Assembly (NCBI GenBank): GCA_963377175.1
Contig: CAUJNA010003001.1
Span: forward strand, 623,501 to 687,500
Reading direction: 5' to 3'
Source of the DNA: Effrenium voratum
Taxonomy: Eukaryota; Sar; Dinophyceae; Suessiales; Symbiodiniaceae
Length of the DNA: 64,000 nt
Shown: positions 24,301 to 36,300 of the stretch, one piece after another
Numbering within the stretch: position 1 is the stretch's first letter
How the letters are laid out: each line of letters starts with the position of its first letter
Notes under the pieces: generated by a model
What the model was told of the DNA's origin: nothing
Seen by the model: only the letters and a program-made list of their open reading frames with translations
Database searches by the model: none
Made by a program: the position numbers and the translations under genes

Positions 24301-27300
24301 AATTATGTTTCATTGCTTCTTGGTCTTCCCTTAAACCTACCCCCAAAAGTGCACTCTGCAAAATGGCACACCAACATGGGCTCACCAACTTTCTACCCTT
24401 GGTTGGTTTCCCGTGAAGCCAACTCCAAAAAATGCACCCGGAAAGTGACACACTCATGTCGTGTTTGTTGCGGAGCCAGGCCGACATCCTGGGAGACAGG
24501 CGCGTCCTGGAGGGATAGGTGCGGCTCCTAAAGGGGACCTTACGGAATCCTTGGATACATCTGCCATATGGGTGTGTCGCTTTTTGGGGATACCCTGTTT
24601 AGGTTGAATGAAAAGGGAAGCCAACACCAGCCATTTTGGGGTCCCCCAATTGTAAGAGACACCCACAGCAAGACCAACTTTTTTTCTCTGTTTCAGCAGG
24701 TTGCTTGCCTGTACCAGGGTGCTTTCGGGGTCTCCATTTCCCCCAAAGGAGATTCCTCTCAATGCGACCTTAGTTTTCTCCTTACTCCACAACAACTGAA
24801 AGCCTTTCTCTGGAATGCGGGGGTACTCTTGTTTGGGTCAAAATGAAGGGTCCCCATCCCCCCAAGGAGGGTTCCTCTCAAGGTCATGATTTTGTGTGTC
24901 CTCTTTTCTTGCCCGCTGGTGGGTTGGAGCTTTAACCTCTCCTTTCTTGGGGTTAGTGCGTGTCTTCCCACTGACACCAACAGAAAGCCACACTTTTTGG
25001 TGCCGAGAGTAGCACCAAGTTTCCCTCAAGTCCCAAGACCGTATTATTTCTTAGGTTTTCAGGGGGTCACAGGACCTCATACTGTGGATGGACGAAATCC
25101 TGCACCACCTAAGAAAGGAATGATGATTTCTCTGTAAATATCAACCAACAATGGTTTCCCATGGTTTCCATGGTGCGAACGGATTTCGTCCATCCACAGG
25201 GGTCTTGGGCTCGGGAACCGCCAAGTGTCGTCCAGGATCGCCATCCTCCACGAGGGCAGGCTGAGGTGCTGCGGGTCTCCTCAGTTCCTGAAGCGCGCCT
25301 ACGACTGCGGCCGGGGGGCTCAGCGGCGAAGCGGCACCCTGCGGGCCCCGGACCCCGGACCAGCATAGGGGTCCTTTTTGGTTGGTTTGTTGAGAAAATA
25401 GAGGGCGATTCCTGGTTTACCTGGTGGTTCGATGATCTACCAGGGTTATTCATTTTTCAAAGAAGGACACCTGTGCACTCTGGGGTTGTGGGATCACTCG
25501 CGGTTGATCCAACCACTGTGATACAAGAGACTCCACTCTTTACATGGGGGATTAGTCTTTGGGAGGCCCTTTTGGTTGTATCACAGAAGTGGATTCCATT
25601 TCCCACAGCCCTGACCCACTCGGAGGTCGTTGTGAGTATTTCAAAGGTAGCCTGTTCACCTTCAGCTTAGTTTCAGCGGGAAACCTCAAGAACAACTAGT
25701 TGTTGGGCACCCATTGCCCAGTTGGGTGGGTGGAGGGTTCGGGGCAACGTCAGGTATTGTTTGCCGTTTTGTTATGGCAAGCTCCCTGATTCGGGGGTTG
25801 AAAATGAACGACATCCATGACGCGGGCCCTTTTTCAGCATACCTTATTGCCGATTTAACTTTATTGAGCAAACTGCAGAATAGTGGGGTGGGCGCACTCG
25901 TCCCCTCGTCTTTCACACGACATCATCCTGTACAATCAGTGGGATTGAATGGAGCGTTTGGCATTTGACTTAGCCCTTCTGCTCAGATAATGATGATAGA
26001 GACAATGACCCTTCCTCCCACTGGTATTCGGCACCTGTGGGAGGGTACCTGGAAGATCAGCCTGTGAGGTGCCATGTCGGGAGGGAGGGTGACATGATTT
26101 GCAGCATTGTCCCCGAATTTCTGGGAATCTTCGAGAAAGTCCCGAAGTCCCGCGTGAGGTCTCGAGCGATTTTCATCAACTCCAGTCCACCTCTTTTTGC
26201 ACCAATGTCTGGGCAACTGGTTGTTCTGCAATCGACACTCAACGCTATCATTTGGGAGTGTGGTCAGTGTCCCCAACCGCTGGCTGTCATTTACTGCTTC
26301 AGAGCGGGGGGATGGCTCCCAACGTGGCAAGCGGTTCTAGGACCGAGGGCCCTATGCTTCCCTCAGGCTCAGAATCAGGATGGGAAGGGGTGAACGAGAC
26401 CAACCCGTCTGTATCCTCCAAGGTGCTCGATTTTCCTCCTCAGGGTGTGTTATTTTCAAGGTCAAAAGAAAGGGGCCATTTTGCTCATGATTCATGGAAA
26501 TCCACTGGAGGCCTGGGCATGTAACTCAGAAGTACCGAAGAGCTCGCCCCCCCGGAATTGGACTTCGAACTTGAAACCATTTGAGCGGCAAACCAGCAGT
26601 GTGGGCTTCTTTTTGCCAATGCACTCGATCGGAAGTGGGAAATACTTCCAAACAAACTTTGGTACAAACTTTTGGTGGCACATCGACCAGAACCCAGCCC
26701 TCCACAACATACTTTGTATTGGGCCACAGGTTGTTGGCCAATGTCTCCAGGCAATGCGTAAATCCCGGGGACCGAACAAGTCCCACGTTAAATCGACGAC
26801 TGCTCGAGGTTACAACATCACCTTCGTGAAGAAGCCTGGGTGCAACACCGAGGCAGTGCGCGAGGCTGGGAAATCGAAGCTGGGAATGCTTCGGGTTCCA
26901 GCTTGGGTTTGTTGGTTGAGAGGCTTCCTGTGATATCCACGAAATCCCCTTCAAAGCGATGAAGTAGTGAGACTGACCTCCATGTGGGTAAAACCAGAAG
27001 GTGTGATTCCCACGACCGTGGAGTGATTTCAAATGACTTCTTCCCCACAAGCCATCATTCATAGAAACCAACAGGAAAGCAACCTAACTCCGCAACACCC
27101 ACGAAATGCCACATTCTGTCGAATTTTCTGTAGCTGGTTTCTGCAGAGAAAGAGTTGTCCTCTTTTGGCGAGTATCCTTGGGGCGGTTTTGAAGCCAAAG
27201 GGAAACCGGACATCAGCCGCGTCTACCTTGGGGTTTTGCCCAAGTGGATAGCGAGCGAAGGAAGAACGGGCATTTGGCGTGAACAGACCCCGATTTGGAA

Positions 27301-30300
27301 GCGTACTTTCATTTTGGAAGGAACGCCTGTGCACTTCATGGTGTCATTTTGGAAGGAACGCCTGTGCACTTCATGGTGTCATTTTGGAAGGAACGTCTGT
27401 TCACTTCATGGTGTCATTTTGGAAGGAACGCCTGTGCACTTCATGGTGTCATGTTGGAAGGAACGCCTGTGCACTTCAAGGTGTCATTTTGGAAGGAACG
27501 CCTGTGAACTTTATGTTTGTTGGCGGAAGGGTATTCGGATATGCGGTCATATGCAGAGTATATTATATGTATACACACATGCAGAATGGGTTTCTCAACA
27601 AGGGTGCCTTTTGTTTGGTGGGTGAAAAGAGAATCAACGCAAAAGCCTCCATGTTAGGGTTTCTTTGTGAGAAATGAACCAAGTCCAGCTACAGGCTACC
27701 AGGGTTTTGCCTGGCGCCTGATGCGCCAGCAGCATTTTTTTCTGGATGCAGGCGGTGTGTCGGCATGTGCCGGAGTTCACGTCTGAAGTGACGGTGCTGT
27801 CCAACAGTGGCAAGGATCGAGTCGCCGCATTTTGCGGGGGGGGGGGGATTGGGGGGGGGTGTTTGGCACCCCGAAAGGACTCCCGTTGTAAAATGGCCAT
27901 GGGTCAAAATTTGGTAGCCCCAGTGAACATCCCAATCCCCACTAAAATTTCGACTAAAATGGGTGGTGCACCTACCCCCAAATGGTTTTGACCCACAGCC
28001 AACTGGGCCCCGCAACCAGTGGATGGCTCTAGAACCCCACCCACCATGAGGGAGGTTGTCCAGCACAGTCGGTAGGTGATTCATCCCATAACAAGGAGTC
28101 GAACACTGGCGCAGGATTTTGAAACCGTCCCAAAGTTTGATTCAGTTTTCCCGAAATGGAAACCAAAAGAAGATGGATGGCTTAGTTTGTGACCTCCGCC
28201 CTCGCCAGACCTCCGTTAGCCCCGACCATCAAATGGTTTGTGGAGAGACCTTCTGAAGGGCGGCTACAGCGCGGGAGCAACTTGTTGGCAGCTTGAACCC
28301 CCTTGAGGAACCCCCCTCCAATCAAAACTTTTTGGGCAGGGGAGGTGGGGGGGGGGGGGGGGGGGGCGGGAACCCCGTTCACCAAGCCAGTACCAAAAAT
28401 CTGAATTAAGGCCGGGCTTCATCATTGGATTTCTTTTTTTGATTGGACCACATCCCGCGACAGTCGGGATGCATGACAGCCTGAGAATGCTGGGGCTCGA
28501 AGCGGATTTGGTCCATTCCGAGTACCTGTCAGAAGCCCCACGCCCAAACCTCCAGTGGACTGGGAGGAAATGGAATTAATTTGGGAGTGCGACTTGTTGA
28601 GCCGGGTACCCTTTTTGGCGTTGGTGAGAAGGAAACCAAAAATCAGGGGAAGCCCTTTCTGGTGGAGGGAAATGAGGGAAGCCAAACAGACAACCCCGCC
28701 ACTTCCTCCCCCCCTTTTCCGGGGTACCATATCCCTCGTCTTGACGAGCCAGACCCATTCAGTTCGCCCCCTTTCTCAGGACCGGTAGGCCCAACCTAGC
28801 TCCCAATCAGTTGAGTCAACCCTCCCCCCCCAAGTGCCTTGTCTGGCCGGTCAGGGCAGGTCAGCTCTGTGCTGAGAACCTCCCCTCTTTTTTTCAATCG
28901 CCCAACGCAAGAGAAAAGAAACACGTGGCCTCTCTTGGACCTTTCCAAAGAAAGCCGCCGACTCGCGATCCTCCGCGCGCGGGTCAGGAGCTGATTTTGC
29001 AGTTCCCCTTCAGCGCTGCGCGGCACTTTCCGCAGGCGACCGGGGATCCTCTAGGGAATTCAGTCCGGGGTCATGCCCTCCTTCCCTGAAGTTCCAAAGA
29101 GGAATTCAGGGGAACGTATTCCTTTGTTGAGTATCTTTCCCACTAGTTTTTTTTTGTTTTTGCCTCTTCCCATATGGAACAGAGAACCCAACCCGAAGGG
29201 AACCCAGGAGGCAATCAGCCGTCCCAGATGGCCAATTCCCAAGGACGGAACATGTGTGAATTGCTTTCTTTCGATTTTCTCTCAGAGGCCAAGTTGCCAG
29301 CGTTGTTCTAGAGTCACCCGACGTCCAAAGGGTGCTGGAAGGTGATCTTTGGAGCTGTGGGTCTTTTTGAACATGGGTGTTCAAACCCCAACATGCAGCA
29401 TCCATTTGCTTAAGAAAAAACATATTTTCCCTTGCTCGTTTTAAAGGGAATCTGTCACTACTGGATATTTTTTTTCCAGCGGACTTAAGCAAATGGAGGG
29501 CAGGGTGTCCAACGTGATAACTGGTAGAGAGGACCTGTCAACAATCTGGGGGTCAGATTGGCCTTTCCCAGGTTTAGTACTGGCTTAGTACTGCTAAGTA
29601 TTGGTTTAGTGTTGGTTTAGTCTTGCGTTGCGCTGCTTTAGCACTGGCTTGGTATTGGTTAGTGTATGTTAGTGTTGGTTTAGTATTGGTTTAGTATTGG
29701 TTGAGTATTGGTTTAGTATTGGTTTAGTATTGGTTTAGTATTGGTTCGCGTTGCTTTAGCACTGGCTTAGTATTGGTTAGTATCGGTTTCGGGTTGGTTT
29801 AGTATTTTTGCACTGGCTTAGTACTGCATAGTCTTGGTTCAGCATTGGTTTAGTGTTGCTTTGCTGCTTTAGCACTGGCTTGGTATTGGTTAGTATTGGC
29901 TCAGTATTGCTTCCGTTGTCTTCGGTCCTTTTCGGTCCTCCTCGGGCCTCTGCCTAGCACTGTTTTTTCTATTGTTCGACTATTCCTTTGAGCTGGCCCA
30001 GTGCTGTTTTTGGATTGGTTTAGAATTGGTTTATGGCTCTGTGTATTGTTGGTTTAGTATTGGTTTAGTATTGGCTTGGCTTTGTGATGGCTTAGTACGG
30101 GCTTTGCCCTCAGCTGAGCATTGGCTTGTGTATAGTACTTGCTTGTGGGGTGGCCATGGACATTTGTGGCCCGAGCACTTTTGGACCGGAGATGTAATGG
30201 AATCTGCGGTGTCGGTGAGGGGTGTTGCTCGCATCTTCGGACTTTCTCAGTACTCAGAAGCAAGAACTAGTGGAGGAGAAGAGATGGATAATTGCTATAG

Positions 30301-33300
30301 GGCAGGGGTGGAGAGACGGTTGCGCAATTGGGTACCCCTTTTTCATTTTTCTACAATTGAGTGGTTGGCCATTTTATCCAAAAGAGTGGTTGGCCATGTA
30401 CTACCCCCTTGGAAACTTGTCGGCTGAGCACTGCTGTATAAAGGAGGTGTAAGCAAACCAGGTACCGATTTTTTCTTTTTGGGGGTAGAGAACACTTTCT
30501 GGAAAACGTTATTGTATTTGGTAATGTTTGGGTGCAGCAGCCCGCTCCGAAATCTGCTCCGAACCACAGAGACTCAGGCAGAGCCCCGAAGCTTTCAGCT
30601 GGGAAGAGGCCAGGTCAAACCATGTCAACAAAAAGACCATGTCAACATGAGGCAAAGCATGTGTTCTTTCTCACCCCAAAAACAAAAAACACAAAGAAAC
30701 CCAGCGAAGACCGAGTCTGGGTGCTCCGCCTCGCAGGTGCTGAGTAGCCTCGAGCAGCACTTGTTGGATCTCAAGCTCGAGCGCTGAGCTAAGCGATGGT
30801 CAGCACCGGGTGGCCGGTTTGGTAATGCATGACCTTACTGTGGGTTGCCAAATCCACCTAAGGCACCACCTAAGACTGGAATGAGTCGATTCCCCCTGTA
30901 AATACCAACACATCATGGCTTGCCGTGGTTCAACAACTTGGCGCGAACGGCTTTCGGCCATCAGTATGTTTTTCTTGTGGAAGGTCAGCTTCTGGGCTGA
31001 AGGTGAGCCGTGCGTGTGAATAGCCCCGGAATGTCGAGTCAGCAGAGTCAGGTAGGTGAAGGGTTCCAGGGGGCTCACCTGAGAAGCTGCGGGTGAACGT
31101 TTCAACTTCCATTTGCTTACGAATATTTATTTTATTTTCCCTTGGGTTTAAAAGGAATTTATCACTACTGGACACATTTTGAGTTTTTTCCAGGGGTCTT
31201 AACCAAGTGGAAGTCAAGTAATCCAAACGCTCATCTTAGTGGCGACACGTATGGCAGCAAGGCCATCCCCCAAGAACTTTGCCACCCGCTAGGGGGTGCC
31301 TTCAAGAGAGAATTGATCTTCCAGCTACCCCTCCCGCAAGTGCTATGTTTGTGAGAAGACGAAGGCGATGAGAGATCTAGCGGGCGGCTTTTCAGCGATG
31401 AAGGATGAAGTCAGCTCCAGATTTCTTTGTGGACAGGGAGGTGATGGTATCCCACCCGAGTCAGAGGGCAAGCCAGCCAACGCCATCGGGATTCCTGTTC
31501 TGACCAGAAAGTCGGACCCGCTTGATATTATCCCCAGTGGGGTTGGTCACTGGGGGAAGCCATATAATGTTAACCCCGGATTAATAAACCCCTGGTTGTT
31601 TAATAGGGGGGGTGTCCCCTTTTAGTGGGGATTCAGACCACTTTTGGAAGGAACATTCCCCCCCTAATGGGACGGGCTCTACTTAGATCCTGGGTCAACA
31701 AATTATTCAGCTAATAGGTCCATCTGCGTCCGACTTCCTGGGTCCACGGCTTGCCCGTTAGACTTCACCCAGTCGAGGACTTTTAGGGGATCAGAGAAGT
31801 CGAGGACCCTTCCTGCCGATTTTCAATTCGTCCGATTGAGGTGATGCCCTTGGCCAAATCCCTGGTTTGATCGTTCTCGATTTTTCCACAGCCCCTAGCA
31901 AAACCCCCACAGTGCTGCAAGGGCGGGGGGGGGGGGGGGTGGGAGTTTTTGTTTGTGTCCTTTGAGGGACACATCCGTTGTTCTTGTTTTGTTTGTTGGG
32001 TTTTGGGTGGGCGGGTTGGACCGGGAGTTTTGGGGCGGGTGGGGGCTCGACTTGCATGTGGGAAAATTCGGTGCCCTGGGTCTGCGAGGTCCTACGGCAT
32101 CTCCGTGACCACCTTGGAGGAGGTCTTCCTCAAAGTTGCCTCTGGGGAGGCACCACGGCCGGAGAGGCGGGTTTTGGCAGGGGAAAGGGTTGGTTTTGGC
32201 CGGGGGCGGGGGCTCGCGAGGAGCTGAGAAATGGGTTGCCTCCTGTATTTTTTTTGGCGGGGGGAAGGGGCAAAAGTGATGCCTCCTGGTCAACCCTGTA
32301 AGCCAACCCAAGGAAAACTTACCAGGTATCCGGCCTGCCTGGTATGCGAGTGCGTGGCGTGAATGGAAGATGTGGCCTGACTTGTTTTCACGTGACGCGT
32401 GAACAAGATGTAGCCAGGTGTGCCTGGAGTTTCCCGCGGGGATGCCGAAGATCGTTTCGTCATGATGCTCGTTTTCCCCGGATGTCTCCAGTTACCACCT
32501 GATGGCTTGAGTGACATCTGTGCGCAGGCTGTTGATCCAGACCTCCAGTGCCCGTTTCATTCGGAGGCTTCCCTAAGTCAACTTGGGGCCCCAGACCAAG
32601 GACCTCAAAGTCTCTTTTTTTTTTGGGGGGGTCTAAGAATCGGGAAATGGCGACCTAGGAGGGAGGAGAGGGGGGATGACCTCTTGCAGAAGGCTCTCTT
32701 TTTGGAGGGTTTGTTATTTCAGAGGTTTGGTCAATGTACCAGTCTATGGTACAGTTTCCCACGCAAAACAGGGGACACGAGATGTTTTACTTGTCCCCTT
32801 GGGAGAACAAGTAAGTTTGACTGGCTCAGATGGTATATGCTAAGAACTTGTGCTGGTGCTCTGAAGTGGCAGGAGTTTCCACTGCTTGGCTTCGCAGTTA
32901 CAAGTTCTTTGCCCTCTTGAAACTTGCGGCCTGGATTCCTTCCTGGGACGGTTTGCACGTGCCCGGGGTGAAGGTTCCAACCATGGATGCCCCCCAGAGA
33001 TTCAATCCTGTACGCAAAATGTGGCCTAAGCCAAAGCTAGCTTGAGGGTGATGGAGAAAATGGAGATCCGACTGTACAGCCAAGCCACGCTTGAGATGGG
33101 AAGCTGTGGCCATCCCGACGTGTTTGGCTGGTGTTAGGAAGCCAAAAGGACACCCACCGCGTTGTTCTTACAACTCCATATCCCCAGACAAGTCAGGAGC
33201 CTTCCCATGTTGACACGAACGCACAAGTCATTTTTCCGGGATGTGACTTCATGGACCCAGTCTTAGACCCAGCGAAAAGCGAGGAGTGGTGACGCCAGGA

Positions 33301-36300
33301 CAAAGCCGTCGGGTGGATCGCCCACTGGGATGCGACCTGGCGAGTTTTAGGGGTACCGCTTGGTGTGTGTTTTCCGGGTTTGAATTTTGGGTTTGTCTTT
33401 TTAGTGTTTTGTTTTTTGTCTCAACATGAACCCCGACATGGGTGGTTTCCCTGTGGCGTTCTTTCAATTCACCCCAAAAAGGGTGTCCTCAGAAAAGAAG
33501 CACGGCATGGTGGCCCAGTGATCGCATATCGCAAAAGGAACATTTTGCTGGTTACCAGCAGTGGTCACTGACCTTCCGCTTGGTCATCAACCCGTCTAAG
33601 ATGATGGTGACGAGCAAATCAAAGGGAGAACTGTCTATGTGAGTCTTGAGATGGAGCGGAGAGATAACCCTAAGCCTTATGGGAACCAGGTCCATGCCCC
33701 ACAAAAGGAGCTTTGACTTTGGCACATGTCGCAAAATGGTTGTCGCTTGGGTTTCCCTTTGAACCAAGCCCACAAACGGTTACCCTCAACCTGACTGACG
33801 TTCGGGTTCTGGATTTGGGCCATTTTCCTTTTTTAAGGTACCGGGTCCCGAACGTCCGGTTCCATGTGAAAAGGGTGGGACAGTATAAACAAACAGGGTT
33901 CGCACATGTTTGCACCTTGCTCTCTGCAGTTCTTGCTTTGAAGTTGTCACCCCCCCAAAGGTACAGTCCTTGCTTTGAGGGTACCTCAAAAACCATGGCC
34001 TCGTGAGCCACAGGCTTCTGTTCTACAGGAATCTCCCCATTTCAGCTCGAAGGAAAGAAAGCAAATGGGGAGGAACCCTCGAAAATACCGGGTCCCGAAC
34101 GTCCAGTTCCATGTGAAAAGGGTGGGAGCGTACCTGAAAAATCGAGTTCCAGGTTGTTTACTGTGTGGATCTGGGATCCGGGCTGACGCCTCGAAAGGTA
34201 CATCGAGCTGGGGGAGTTAGGCGGTGAGGCGAGGCATGGCCGTCGTCCTTTGGGCTTTCCGTTAAACCAACCCTCGAAAAATGACACACCCACAGACACA
34301 CGCATGCACGCACATACGCACACGCGCAAACCGGGTTGTGAGTTGTTCTCTTGCAATGGTAAAACGCGGTGTTTGGACTTGCTGTTTGAGAGTGCTTTCC
34401 TTTGTGCCTCTGTATTTGGGGTTCACAGGGATGCTCACACCTAGTAGGAAGGATTATCAAGAACCATTATAATTTTAATGATTCCTCTTAGGAGATCCAT
34501 GACCACAGGCCACATAAGGAGTCTTGACCATGACGCATATCTTAATCGTGTTTTTTCTGCTTGCTGTCCTGCTACACCTGCACAGGGCCGCAGCCATGTT
34601 ATCTGCCTATTGTATGGCGAGTTCACCAGGTAAAGCGAGCTCGCAAGGAAAGTTCCTGGTGATTCCTGGTTTCGAGTTTTGGATTTGTTGCAACACAGTT
34701 TGCAGATGGTTGTGAGACATCTCCTTTGTTGCGGCCACTTCCCTTGGTGGCTCCCAGCCATCCGGTTCCTTAGCTTGTTAGCCTTTTAGTGTTTAGTGGT
34801 AGTTTCCATTTCACCCGCTAAAAGTTGAATTCACTTTTCGCGGGGGATCAGAAAACGAGGGTTGCGCCCACTTCCTGCGAGCAAAATGCTAACATCTGCA
34901 GCTTTGGGTATGGGCCAAAATTAAACCACCAGGGGACCACAGGTTTTAGTCATTGTTTCCATTTACCAGGGTGCCATTTTGGTTACCTATTTTTGACCCA
35001 CAGACATTTGATCGGCTCAAGCTGCACTCGCTCAACTCGACTCCGCGCGTTCCGTCATGGACATGCTCAAGAAGCTCGACTCGGAGGCGGTGTCAGAGCT
35101 CTCCACAGAGGTCGCTGGGTGCAACATTTGCGGTGTGTGTGTGTGTGTGTTTGTTGAGGCTGCTCCTTTTGTTTATGGATTGTAAATTTAAACCGAAACC
35201 AAGAGGACAAAATAATCAAAGGAAGTTTATGGGCTAAAGCGTTAACCGTAGGTGGTCGCTTGTCTTGACTCTTAATAAGTATCCACTTGGGCCACCATTT
35301 TGGCTCAAGTGGACCTTTTGATCTTTGGTCGTGTGATTTGAAATCTTTCTTTCCCCTCTCTCAAAGCCATGTACGCCCCCGCCTACGCTGGTGCCGCGGT
35401 AGCAGAGGCTAAGGCTAAGGCAAAGGCCTCCATGGCAAAGTACCTGGCGAGCCTCGTGAAGAGGGAGGAAGAAGGATGGACCGTTTTGGCTGCCGAGGTC
35501 CCTCAGGCACCTGACGAGCGTTTCTTCTCCAGCGCAGATGAGTTGGAGCAGACCCCTCTTGTCCCGGCCAAGCGCAAGGCAGAGGATGAGCCGATGGAAG
35601 ATGCAGCCCCTGGGGCGGCGCAGGTGCCGAAGGCCCTGACACGCCCCCCAGGGGCGTTCCTGGAGCTCCTGAACCCGCCGGAGGAGGACGTGCCCATGGA
35701 GGAGCTCCGGGCGCAGGACGAGAAGGAGCTGCCGATGCCCAGGTCCCCCTCGGCTGCAGCCCGCTTGGAAGAGACCCGCCTGGATGCCCGGGCAGACGCC
35801 AAGTGGCAGAGGCGCCGGGAGCTGATGGCGAAGGTCAAGGAGCAGGCGTCCTCGGAGGAGGATGAGAACCCCGCAGCCCCCCCGCCGGGGGGGAGCGTGT
35901 TCACCAAGGCCCTCAAGGTCTCGGAGGGCCTCTACCAGTTCAGCGACGACCAGATGGCGGGCAACTTCCCTTGCTTCGATGCGACCACGGCCAATAGGCT
36001 CCGCCGACTGCAGGCCAGGGACGTCCAGCGGCTCCTGCGAGGCTTTGAGGGCCCCCAACTCAAGCAGGGGGGCCTGGAGCGCGTTGTGGAGGCCTTCTAC
36101 ATCGCCAAGATGAAGTACGAGCATGAGGCCCGGCTCAGCACCCCGGGACAGCAGGTGGGCAAGCGCGCTGGCTTGGGGTACGGGGGCCTGGAGAACCGCC
36201 CCCTGGGCAAGGTGCCCACATCCTGGATCTGCCCCTGCTGCACCATGCCCTGGGTGAAGAAGGGCGCCACGAAGTGCATGGGGTGCGGCAAGAAGACGGA

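Noticed and set aside
27311..27520. CRISPR-like array
   Set aside because: Repeats are directly adjacent without spacers and the context is a eukaryotic intron.
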